DNA of 64,000 bases. It comes from Amyelois transitella (Eukaryota > Arthropoda > Insecta > Lepidoptera > Pyralidae). Shown one piece after another: positions 26,368 through 36,236 of this stretch. Position numbers and translations under genes: made by a program. Position 1 is the first letter of the stretch; every line of letters begins with the position of its first letter. Below the pieces are notes generated by a model, which was given only the letters and a program-made list of their open reading frames with translations, had not been told where the DNA came from and made no database searches. Location: NCBI RefSeq assembly GCF_032362555.1, contig NC_083505.1, forward strand, positions 11,027,501 through 11,091,500, given 5' to 3'.

Positions 26368-26612
26368 CTTAGGAGTCTTTTAGGCGTTGGACTAGCTGGC
26401 ACCATCTGAATCACATCAATATGAATATAGTCTTGATAAGAATGAAAGGCCATTTTGAGTTGTGCGGCTTTATGATGGACTTGAGATTCAAATAGTGACA
26501 GGTTGCTAGCCCATCGCCTACAAGAGGAATCCCAAGTTTATAAGCTTATCCCTATTCGCCTTTTATGAAATCGATGGGAAAGATATGAAGTGGTTCTTTT
26601 CTTAAATTCTTA
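26368..26612 (+). repeat. Rearranged copy of the abundant interspersed repeat
   Basis: It contains GAATGAAAGGCCATTTTGAG, ATTCAAATAGTGACAGGTTG, CTAGCCCATCGCC, AATCCCAAGTTTATAAGC and CGATGGGAAAGATATGAAG. Its 5' part (AGGAGTCTTTTAGGCGTTGG onward) is shared, in reverse, with 51480-51605, which indicates a variant subfamily rather than a chance rearrangement. Confidence 0.65.
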
Positions 26613-26674
26613 TAAAAATATAAAAAATATAAATAAGAAATAAAGAGATTTTTGTTTTGTTTATTTTATTATCA

Positions 26675-28426
26675 TTAACCACTACATCTTAATGCTCTTG
26701 CATGCTTTTTTATCCAATCCAAATATAGAGAAACATTAGTATACGCGACCAAACTCAATTTCCTCACTTTGTATGACACTAGGCCGATTTGTATGCAGTC
26801 GTTGACGACGAGAGCGCCGCCTGAGTCACCCCTGAAAGACATAAGAAAATTTACGCATACTATATACACACAATAGAAATGCCATATATTTTTTAACTAA
26901 AGGAATAATGCGTCGACTTCTTGCATCGCATTCAGTTCTCTACGCAGTTGTAAATAAGTCGATATAGGTATTGTCAAATTCACAGTTGCGACGGCACATT
27001 CACCAGTATTTTCTATAATCTTCTATTATTGAAAATTCTGTCGCATCATATCGATAATCAAAGAATAAATCACTCGCAAGATTTCATGTTGTATTTGATT
27101 TTTATTTAATATTGGCGACCTGTCTCGGCTTCGCCCGGGTAACATTTATTGATATAAACCTTCCTAGAAAACCTTTTTAAAACTGGAACAAAATCCGTCC
27201 ACAACTTTCCGAGATTAGTATAGCAACATACAAACACAGAAAACAACGTTAGTTTATAATATGTAGTGATGGTTGTACTTAGAAAGAACTTACTCATCAG
27301 CGGCGCCGACTCCCGTCAAGGGCCCTGCACAGAAGACGCCCCACGGCAGCGAACCCATGCTTTTACACACCTCTGTCTTCTGAATCCTGGCATATGTGTG
27401 CTTCATCGCCGCTTGCAGTTTATTTTTTTCCTGTAAAAAGATTATTTTTAACCGCCTTTGAAGTGTTTGGAAAAGATATTAGTAATTTTACCGACGAAGG
27501 ATTGGAGGCGGTTTTCTGTTTACAAAATTCATTAAATAGTTGAACACAATAGGCTAGACTTTTATACTTTAATCAAATCAGGGACGTCCTGGCGAAAAGT
27601 TTGGTCAAGAGTACCCGAAACCGACGAGTTTGCATGAAAGGAGTTAATGTGAATGTAGCGAAAGGAGTATTCAGGGATATGTACTTATAAATAATAAATA
27701 TATACGAGTCAAATTACACTGATTGAGTTAGCCTCGAAGTAAGTTCGAGACTTGTGTTACGAGATGCTAACTCAACGATACTATATTTTATAATAAATAC
27801 TTATATAGATAAACATCCAAGACCCAGGCCAATCAGAGAAAGTTCTTTTCTCATCATGCCCTGGCCGGGATTCGAACCCGGGACCTCCGGTGTCACAGAC
27901 AAGCGTACTACCGCTGCGCCACAGAGGCCGTCAATTGTTATACCTTACTTTACCTTATATTGATACTTACATCCATGCCCCATCCAGAAACATAAGCGTA
28001 CTCTGCTGTAGGCGGTCTCTTCATAAGAACCACCCTTTTCACTGAATTACTCAACGGTATATTCTTAACTGTCAACAGTAAGCTTACATCGTGTATCAAT
28101 GATGAGTCATCAAACTTCTCGTGAAGTACAAACTTCTTCATATTTACAGATTTCATGTTCGTTATTTTTTCGTGACCATATTTGACTTCAACTTTTTCAT
28201 ATTTCTTTACATCACACCCCTCGAAGCAGTGGGCTGAAGTTAATATTATTGCTTGGTTCAACACAGAGCCCCCACATAAAAATCTGAAATTACAAGCAAA
28301 AACTATATACACGGAGTGTGGGTACTTATTGTATTTGACGAAATTCCCGCCGGTTATGAAAGGGTTTAATTCGCATCTAACGATTTTAAACACTAAACAT
28401 AAATATAATATTCCGGAATTATACAT
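26675..28426 (-). CDS. Secreted S1-family serine protease, paralogue 3
   Basis: Minus-strand gene with exons 28426-27971, 27430-27294 and 26831-26675 (249 residues); intron phases 0 and 2. The signal peptide is followed by LNPF and the mature start ITGG at residue 24. Triad: His66 in TSAHC (Ala to Ser before AHC), Asp113 in HDVSLL (Asn before Asp replaced by His) and Ser201 in GDSGGAL. AADE precedes GDSG. An additional Cys sits after the catalytic Ser (NDCIQIG), shared only with paralogue 5. The introns carry a LINE fragment, a SINE and a CGGCTTCGC-type repeat. AATAAA-type signals follow the stop at about 26660-26670. Likely a secreted peptidase. The H-D and S-A-H substitutions are conservative, so activity is plausible but not certain. 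Confidence 0.86.
27112..27270 (+). repeat. Interspersed repeat with ATGTAGTGAT end (copy 1)
   Basis: It starts GGCGACCTGTCTCGGCTTCG, contains AACCTTCCTAGAAAACC and AAAATCCGT, and ends TATAATATGTAGTGAT. The copy at 58589-58772 has the same order and the same end. It lies in intron 2 of protease paralogue 3. Confidence 0.6.
27587..27690 (+). mobile_element. LINE 3'-end fragment (RTE-like tail family)
   Basis: It matches 50760-50865 in order: GACGTCCTGG, GGTCAAGAGTACCCGAAACC, TTTGCATGAAAGGAGTTA, GTAGCGAAAGGAGTATTCAG. It is diverged and lacks the terminal microsatellite. It lies in intron 1 of protease paralogue 3. Confidence 0.6.
27720..27932 (-). mobile_element. tRNA-derived SINE
   Basis: On the minus strand the head (27932 down to about 27856) has an A-box-like TGGCGCAGCGGTAGTACGC and an exact B-box-like GGGTTCGAATCCC in tRNA-like spacing. 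An unrelated body ends near the AGTCTCGAACTTACTTCGAG phrase. The acceptor and anticodon stems do not pair, so it is not a tRNA gene. A fragment of the same body is at 40903-40985. It lies in intron 1 of protease paralogue 3. Confidence 0.8.
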
Positions 28427-28570
28427 GTTAAGTTCAACGAAATAACTTTACATTATGAGTGGACGTGGATTTAAAAGCGCACTTATCATGCCTAATTACT
28501 TACTTGTTTTATTACGAGAATTAGGCACTCTCTTGCGGTTTCTTTTTAAGAAAACATATATATATATACA

Positions 28571-28800
28571 TGTAATCACGTCTTTATCTATACGGTAGAC
28601 AGAGCCAGCACTTCCGACTGACTAAAAGGCCACTTTCAGATATATTAATAGCTTAAAGATGGAATTGAGTTTCCAATAGGGACAGGTTGCCATCTAATAC
28701 TATCATGAAGCGACACAGCTGAACATGGCCTGTCAGTAATTTCAAGACTGTCGGCTCTGTCTACCCCGCAAGGGATATAGACGTGCCTATATGTATATAT
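28571..28800. repeat. Two head-to-head fragments of the abundant repeat
   Basis: The first part (28571-28695) is in the forward orientation (CACGTCTTTATC, GTAGACAGAGCCAGCA). The second (28715-28800) is reversed (CTGAACATGGCC, ACTGTCGGCTCTGTCTACCC, GGGATATAGACGTG). Together they form an imperfect inverted repeat between divergently transcribed protease genes 3 and 4. Confidence 0.7.
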
Positions 28801-29814
28801 GTTATTGCTAGTAAGTTCTTGAATATCTCTGAAGATACTAACCCAGATCTGTTTAATAATAATTTGTTATAACCTATTTCCTATTTGTACAATAAATATA
28901 CATGAAATGAAGTCATTAGTGCTGCGGTAGTCGTAACTGTCCCCCGGCGGCCATTTGCTAACTTCATAAATCAAGAATAGGTATCATAAAATCTACAATT
29001 GCACTGTTTCTTCTAACTTTATATCGCACTAGCTTCCACCTCCGGCTTTGAACGCAATTATATTAGTAGTAGTCGTATGCTAGTATGTGTTATCCTGTAA
29101 GTTATTATTGCTGTAAAGTTCCATCCAAATCCTTTTAGTTAATGACGTTAATTAATAATCTCTGTCTGAGGTAAGGAATTTTATGAATGTATGTTTCATT
29201 GGTAACTGAAAAGTTAAATAGTGAGTCCTAAATTGTTCAAAGGTTGATATGTATCGTAAATACGTAGAAATAAGTAATGGGTCACTACTGGGTTATTGAC
29301 AGATAGGTACATTTAAAAAAAATACACCCAAAAATCTGACCATCCGGACTTCTGTCTGTTACGCTTTCAATATCTAACCCAATATTTATTGTTTGGGTCC
29401 AAAATAGGTTACTTTTTTCTAGAAATATCTATGTCGCCTGGTAAAAGCTACGAGTATTATTATGAAAATAAAACTTTTAATGACCAAAATGATGACATAT
29501 TTGAGCAAATCAGCAAAATAAAATAAAAGTCGAGCCTTAAGTAAGTACTTTTACGTTTAACTGCCCATAATGTCATAATAATTCATTTTGATTAAACCTA
29601 ATTGGAAAGCAAAGGGAGAATAACGGTGTAAAATTAATCTCTTATCAATGCGAATGCAATGTACAACATTTCTATGAACAACAACGCATTTCGACAACAT
29701 TAAAAGTAATCATGAATATTTATAATTTCATAATTTTCGCATGTTCAATTTGGTTTTGTTTTCTTTGATAACATTTGTAAAAACCAATTAGGCCACCTAT
29801 AAGCCAAGTAAGAA
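28801..29814. promoter_or_regulatory. Divergent spacer between protease genes 3 and 4
   Basis: The cluster switches direction here, so this spacer should carry the promoter of gene 4, with that of gene 3 starting nearer 28430-28560. I see no sharp motif beyond AT-rich sequence and a decayed repeat at about 29030-29165. The role is inferred from gene orientation only. Confidence 0.3.
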
Positions 29815-31595
29815 ATGAATTATTTGGGAATTTTTACTCTCATCGTTGCATACAAATTTGCCAAAAGTGATTTAGTATCATTCATTACCGGTGGTGAGTT
29901 TGCGGAATATGATCAATACCCTCATTCTGTGCTTCTTGTCATATATTGCCATAAAGATGCCATGTGCGGTGGGTCCATACTGAACCAGAACTTGGTACTG
30001 ACAGCAGCGCACTGCGTCGATGATTGTATAGAAGAGGACAATATACTTGTAAAATATGGCAATAAAATGATTTATGAAATGAAACAAACATCAACAAAGA
30101 AAACGGTTCATCATGAAGATTACGATGATTTCTATATGTTGAATGATATAGCACTAGTATTGACTAAGGAAAGAATACCATTGGATAGCGTTGTAAAGAG
30201 AGTCATACTAATGAAATCGCCACCTGTAGTAACAGATGCCTACGTTTCGGGATGGGGAGTGGACGTAAGTAGCGAACGAAATAGTATCTAAATATTTAAG
30301 TCACATTACTGAGTGACTGATGATTTATAGACAACGTACGGCAGGAGATTTGTGATTGGTGATGTTCCTACTAATGTAATGCATAGGTTGACGCTAGCAA
30401 ACGTTAGTGTTTAGATTTCGTTCTGTTGTGTAATTTACAAATATTTCTGTTTATTTTTAAAAGCTGCCAATTGCAGAAAAGTAATAAATTAGATGTTATT
30501 GGTAGAGGAAAATAGAAAATTACATTTCACAAAGTAGTAGAAGACGACTAAAAGGTTAATGCATTTACTACTTTTTAGTATTGGATAGCTTAGTATTTAA
30601 ACCTTTGTTTAATGTAAGGGCCTAGTCTATCTATTATCAAATTTTCAAGAGGAGTATAAATGAAATTATTAGTATTTTATCGTATCAATCGAAATGCTGA
30701 TGCACACTTAAAATTAAAGTCATAATAATATATTTTTTTTAATAGGAATACAATGTGGTATCACATGCATTAAAACACACAACCGCATTAGTGCGAGATG
30801 TAAAAACATGCGTACAAGTAATGGGTTCGATTCCTGATGGCACATTTTGTGCGGGACCCATTACAGGAATCGGTGCGGCAAATCGGTAAGAATTTTGCAT
30901 TACTTTCGTGCATATTACAAAAGTCAATCAAGGGAAGGGATAATACATTTCTGGGGATTCTGATTTAAGGCGAAGACTAGCAATCTATCCTTTTTTTTTC
31001 TTAAGCCATATAGCTGAACATGGCCTTTCAATCTTTAAGAGACTTTTGGCTCTGATTACCACGTAAGGGTTAAAGACATAATTAAATGTAAGTATGTATG
31101 TACACTGGCGTATTTGACGAAGATAAAACATAGTGTGTCCCAGATTATCTTCCTATCGATGGGCTAGCAACCAGTCACTGTCACAATCTGTGACTCAATT
31201 CAGATTTAGAAGGTAGCTACAAAAAAATGGATAATCACGCGCTTTAAAGTCAAAATCGGGTCAAAATTTACTGACTTTAATTGATGATAGGCCTTTTTGG
31301 TGCAGATGATCTGACGATCAGGTTGTAATAGAAAGAAATCTTTTCTGATTGCCTTGCGTCTTGAATGTGTAATTTAAATGTTTGTTATTTCAGTTCTTTA
31401 CTTATATTAATTATTTTCAGTGGTGATTCCGGTAGTGCTCTCGTAATCAACAAGTACATTCAAATTGGTATCGTGTCATACAAACTTAAAGACTACACTT
31501 TAGTAACTTATACAAATGTGTCCTACTTCATGGATTGGATACAGGTCAATTCTGTAGAACTTTTCTGTTACAACGAAACTGAATCGGCGAATTGA
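29815..31595 (+). CDS. Secreted S1-family serine protease, paralogue 4
   Basis: Plus-strand gene with exons 29815-30264, 30746-30885 and 31421-31595 (254 residues); intron phases 0 and 2. It is the first of the three plus-strand copies. The signal peptide is followed by LVSF and ITGG at residue 24. Triad: His66 in TAAHC, Asp111 in NDIALV, Ser200 in GDSGSAL (the second Gly of GDSGG is Ser, as in paralogues 1 and 6). AANR precedes GDSG. After the protease domain there is a short hydrophilic tail with one conserved C-terminal Cys and a NET sequon. Intron 2 contains a reversed copy of the abundant repeat. AATAAA at 31643-31648 fits a poly(A) signal. Likely an active secreted peptidase with unknown substrate. 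Confidence 0.88.
30955..31100 (-). repeat. Copy of the abundant interspersed repeat
   Basis: On the plus strand it reads AAGGCGAAGACTAGCAATC, TAGCTGAACATGGCCTTTC, TTTTGGCTCTGATTACC and AGGGTTAAAGACATAATT. It is diverged and sits in intron 2 of protease paralogue 4. Confidence 0.6.
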
Positions 31596-31642
31596 AAAAA
31601 AAAATACTCCACTTTTTAAATAATGCTGTCAATAACCTCATA

Positions 31643-31648
31643 AATAAA
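31643..31648 (+). terminator. Poly(A) signal of protease paralogue 4
   Basis: AATAAA lies 48 bases after the stop codon at 31593-31595, a normal position for an insect 3' end. Confidence 0.5.
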
Positions 31649-33825
31649 ATTTATGTTCGGAGCTTTGTGAAACCAGTGTCACTAGAAACCTAAGCTTCCA
31701 CCAATTAGTTCGAGGCTTGTGCTAGTTAAGCTATAACAGATATAATTATTTAGATATATTGTATGAGACATGTAAGATACCCCTGCAAGGTCCTGGAAGT
31801 CAAGTCAAACATCTCAGTCCCAGGCGGACCCAGGCCTCCTCCAGAGAGGCAAAAGGCAGTCAAAAATAATGATATTGAGATTTAAAAATTTATTGAGCCT
31901 TTATTCTACGAAAAATGAACTTGTTATAGTTCCCGGCTCTTTAGGAAGGATAAGTCTATCTTCCCTATAGATATCGTAAAAGGCGGCTAAGGAATAGGCT
32001 AATAAACGTGAAATTCAGCCTTCAGGTCATGGGCTAGCAACCCGTCACTCAATCTATCATTAAACCATACAGCTATAAGAGGCCTTTCAGTTTTGAAAAA
32101 AAAAAATGGTTCTATCTACTCGGTAAGAGATTATAATATGTATGTATATATAAACTTAATGCTAAATCATTCTCTGCGTACCAGTAGTCCTTAAAATAAA
32201 TTAAGGCAGCTTATTCAAAAAATATATTAGCTTGTTTCTGTCGACAAACAAAGAGACGTAAGTATAAATAATCCTGGAAGTCGTGTCCTGAACGTTACTA
32301 TCCATCAAACGAGATGATTCAAAGCAGCATGGCTAGTTTAATGCTAGGTTCACACGATCAGTGACAGGCTCCAAACTGATATGCTTTCGGAGTCAGAGTA
32401 GCCGTATTACAGAGCCTGCTGTATATACGAAAAACACACGCATATCTACAGCTCCGAGGAGATAGTGCCAATAGTCACAAGACCGTGTTTAGTAAGATTT
32501 ACTATGGAAATGAGATGAAGTGGTAACAGATTGATATCTTATCGCCAAAAAGAAGAATGTCAAGTTTAGAACTCGAAGTTGACTTTCGTCAAGGCTAAAT
32601 GATGGAATCGCGATTCAGATAATGACGGGTTGCTAGGTCATTGCCTAAATGAATCCCAAGTTTATTAATCGCCTTTTACGATATCCATGGGATAGAGATG
32701 TTCATAAGCGTTTCCCTTGTTGTCTTTAACAATCTGCTTGTGCAGAAAAGCAGCTAGAATGAGAAATATTTTTCTTCGATAGCAAACTAGTTGTGTTAAA
32801 TGAAACTGCTTTTTAGTCACCTATAAGATTGAGTAATCTTGTTGAAAGTGGAGTCGAAAACAGCTAGTCATAGCAGTCGGTAACAAAAAAAGAAAATCTT
32901 ACTAGTGTTTCTGAAGTAAAACAGACTCCCTCCGTGACCGTGTTGACAAGAGGAACCAAAGCACTGCTTGGATCATGGCTTTTAGACTTGGTAAAAGTAA
33001 TAAACAAAAACCATCTAGTATTAAAATATACTGCAAATTTAAACAAAGCAAAAGCGTTGGTGATGCTTTAAACATTAGAATATTAAGAACTAAATAGATC
33101 GTATCTAATAATAGATATCGGTTTGATGATTAAAATATTCTTCAGGTATTTTATAAAGTTTGTACATTGTTCAAATTTTCCTCTACAATATACGTCTAGT
33201 TTTCCATTAAATATTTCCACTTCCAGTATGTTAACACGAGTTGTACCTCAATATTGACTTGGTAATAGGAAAATTTCAATACACTACTAGGTATGTTTGC
33301 AATGCAGGGTGGCTTTTGTTCACCAGCTAAATTTACTGACCAATTTTTCATTCGAGTAAAATATAAACATCCAGGTCCTACTCATGTTTTTATATACTCG
33401 TACATACATTATCAATATAGATATATATTCCATAACCCATCTTTAACTTGTTTATCTTGATGAAATGGTCAAATTTCTTTGTCTCTATTACCATTAAGCG
33501 TTCTTTTCTCCTGAAACCAAATGCAAATCTCTCTTTTCTATACTGTTTCTTACCATCTGTTTGTGCATTTCTCTGTTCAACATTTTCATGCATGTGCCAC
33601 CAACACTATATTTTAAATGAGTATACTTATTTATGATTACAATTATTCATATTCTAGATCTAGGCATCGTTGCCGTGAGTTATGTAAAGTCTAGTTTAAT
33701 TAACGACTGGATGTTTGATAAAATATATGGCACAATAAAAATAGCAGCCAATCTAAACCAAATATTCGTTCTATTTTATAATAGCTTCATCGACGGCTAC
33801 GAAATCAGGCAGAGGTCATGATATA
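31649..33825. other. Spacer between protease genes 4 and 5, repeat-rich
   Basis: About 2.2 kb without a supported gene. It holds fragments of the abundant repeat at about 31935-32150 (reversed) and 32590-32710 (forward). No remnant of a seventh protease copy was seen. Confidence 0.45.
31935..32150 (-). repeat. Copy of the abundant interspersed repeat
   Basis: On the plus strand it reads ATATCGTAAAAGGCGGCTAA, GGGCTAGCAACCCGTCACTC, AAACCATACAGCT, GGCCTTTCAG and TCTATCTACTCGGTAAG, which is the standard block order in reverse. Confidence 0.65.
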
Positions 33826-35318
33826 ATGATGTGTAATTTATTTTTTTCATTTTTAGCACTGAACAAATTTGTCAAGTGTGCCTTGGAAGCTTTCGTCAAC
33901 GGTGGAGATTTTGTAGAATATAATGAATATCCACATTCTTTATTTATTATTAATGTATGTGAAAAGAGTTTTGTATGCGGTGGCTCAGTGCTGAACCAGG
34001 AGTTAGTTCTAACTGCTGCTCATTGCTTAGAAGATTGTGTTGGAAAGCAAGAGCCTAAAGTCCAGGTACGATATGGGCACAAGAAAATTGATCGAATGAG
34101 TAAGACATTTTTGAAGAAATTTGTAATACACGAACAATATGATCGGTTTTTAGTTAGCAACGATATAGCGTTAGTGAGAACAAAGGAGAGAATTCCTTTG
34201 AATGATAATGTGAAGAGAGTTATAATAATGAGGTATCCACCTAATGAGAGAAATGCATATGTTGCCGGGTGGGGACTTGATGTGAGTGTTACATTTGATG
34301 CACATTCTAGTAAATTAATTCATTTTTTATATTATAGAAATCTCAGTATTTTGGTAAATTAAGTTGCAGTTAAATGCAACACTTTTTGCCTTTTGCTAAT
34401 TTTATATGTCGGGTGGTCGTTGTCTGAAGCCAGAAATTCATTTCAGTAATTTAACACGATCTTTGGGAAATGCAATCGGCATATTGGTTAGTTATATTAA
34501 ATGGATTTTTACAGACATTTTCTTATCAAGTAATCATAGTGGTTACCCTACATTATATCCGTAATCGTATAATACTCGTATAAGAAGCAATTGCTATTTA
34601 TTAAGAACGAACATATTTTTTATACACTTGTACCACTCCGAAAATCATATATTTGTAGGAATTCAAGAAACGATCTGGATTATTGAAGCACACGAAGGCG
34701 TTGATCCAAAGCCAACAAGCATGTGAGGAAAATATGTCGTTCATGCCTAAGGGAGTTTTCTGCGCCGGACCTCTCAGCGGAATAGGGGCAGCAGATCGGT
34801 AAAGATTCATAACTCATAAGTAGTACTAAGCTTATTAAAATTTTATAGTTCAATAGCCATAATGGCAACATAAATTGTCCAGCATATACTTTAATTGGGC
34901 TTATTGGAAGAAATTTCTCTAGAATAAGTAGTACCCTTGTACTACATATTTTCTTTAGTTTAAGTTCTATTCTTACTTTTTCCTAGACTAAATTTCATGG
35001 CAATTTCTACGTTTTGCTTGAACCATGCGTGGTTGGTTCCCAACTGAAGTGCCCAAAAATTTATGCCATAACAGGACCAACCAAATATTCTACAATTTAT
35101 CGATGTGGTTGAGTTGCATCGTATCGTAACTGATTGTTAAACCCTGTATTACATTATATTTCAGTGGTGATTCCGGAGGTGCCTTGGTTATCAATGGTTG
35201 CATACAGATTGGCATTGTGTCATTCAGAATACCTGATAAAACATTGGTTGCCTACACAAACGTTACATATTATTGGGACTGGATACATGAAAATGCATTG
35301 GCACTTTTTTGTTCCTGA
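33826..35318 (+). CDS. Secreted S1-family serine protease, paralogue 5
   Basis: Plus-strand gene with exons 33826-34281, 34659-34798 and 35165-35318 (249 residues); intron phases 0 and 2. Two adjacent ATGs (33826 and 33829) are equally good starts. The mature start is VNGG instead of ITGG, preceded by LEAF, making this the most diverged N-terminus of the six. Triad: His66 in TAAHC, Asp113 in NDIALV, Ser202 in GDSGGAL. AADR precedes GDSG. Asn at the second mature position could weaken the buried N-terminus interaction, but Val16-like and Asp194-like residues are present. NGCIQIG carries the extra Cys shared with paralogue 3. Poly(A) signals are at 35319-35324 and 35355-35360. Likely a secreted peptidase. 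Confidence 0.87.
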
Positions 35319-35354
35319 AATAAAAATGTTGTATGTTGTTTTGGTTTTATTTCT

Positions 35355-35360
35355 AATAAA
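35355..35360 (+). terminator. Poly(A) signal of protease paralogue 5
   Basis: AATAAA lies 37 bases after the stop codon. A second AATAAA directly abuts the stop at 35319-35324 but is too close for normal use. Confidence 0.45.
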
Positions 35361-35454
35361 CACTTTCCTGAAAATTTTTCATTTGCATCCCTGGGGAGGA
35401 ATGGAATTAACTGATTTACAAATTTATTATTAGTAGAAGTGTTCTCAGAGATAC

Positions 35455-35585
35455 ACATATATATAATATCACGCCTCTTTTTAGGAGGGGTAGGCAGAGA
35501 TCTTTCCATTTGCCACGATCCCTTCAAATTTCCTTCGCTTCATCTACATTCATAACTCTCTACATGTAAGCTTTTCGGTTCTTCA
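35455..35585 (-). mobile_element. LINE 3'-end fragment (RTE-like tail family)
   Basis: On the plus strand it reads ATCACGCCTCTTTTTAGGAG, GGGGTAGGCAGAGA, TTTGCCACGATC, TCGCTTCATCTACATTCATA and ACTCTCTACATGTAAGC. This is the reverse of the tail at 50830-50934. The frame is broken. Confidence 0.6.
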
Positions 35586-36236
35586 GAGGTATACAGAATA
35601 GAAAAAAATTGTGAAGAACAAAAATGAAATTTGTTTGGCTGATTCAAATTCAACACGATATCGTTCTACGACTAACGCATTAAAATTAAAAAATAATTTT
35701 GCAAATACGATACATTTGTTTTTGTAATTGGTTCCAACTCTCCAAATTCAATTTAGCATAAGCTAATTGTTCTCAGCTAAACTCCTAAGTTACCTTGTGT
35801 CACAGAGAATCTCTTAATTTCAAATCCACTGTATGATTCTATTTTTTATAACCATGACCTGACGTTTGGTCATCATTCAGGCAAAAGATTCATTTTTGTA
35901 CGATGTTTAATTTTATCACTATTTACGGTTGACTCTTTAAGTCGTTTCCTATGACATTTTAGAGGGAGATAAAAACAAGGGCATCCTATTCTTCTTTCCT
36001 GAAAATTACACCAAAACCAAAATACTACCAACGTACCATAAGTTACCGTCCTTTGGTAAAGTTTTGGTGCCTTTTTTAACAATTTTCATTATTCTGACTG
36101 AAAGTTCCATGAAATTGAGATGGAGCAATAAAATGTTCGTAATTACAGCCACACAAACATTGCCTTTTTAAAACGGCACTTTCTCGAAAACGCGTTGTGA
36201 TTTTATTCCTTGTATTTTACCTATTACTTGTACAAT

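Noticed and set aside
27856-27928. tRNA gene
   Set aside because: The A and B boxes are present, but the acceptor and anticodon stems do not pair. It is the head of a SINE.
28801-29814. Pseudogene of a seventh protease in the divergent spacer
   Set aside because: I found no TAAHC or GDSG-like remnant there or at 31.6-33.8 kb.
36210-36236. Upstream start for protease 6
   Set aside because: The codon at 36210 is TTG, not ATG. The first in-frame ATG is 36237.
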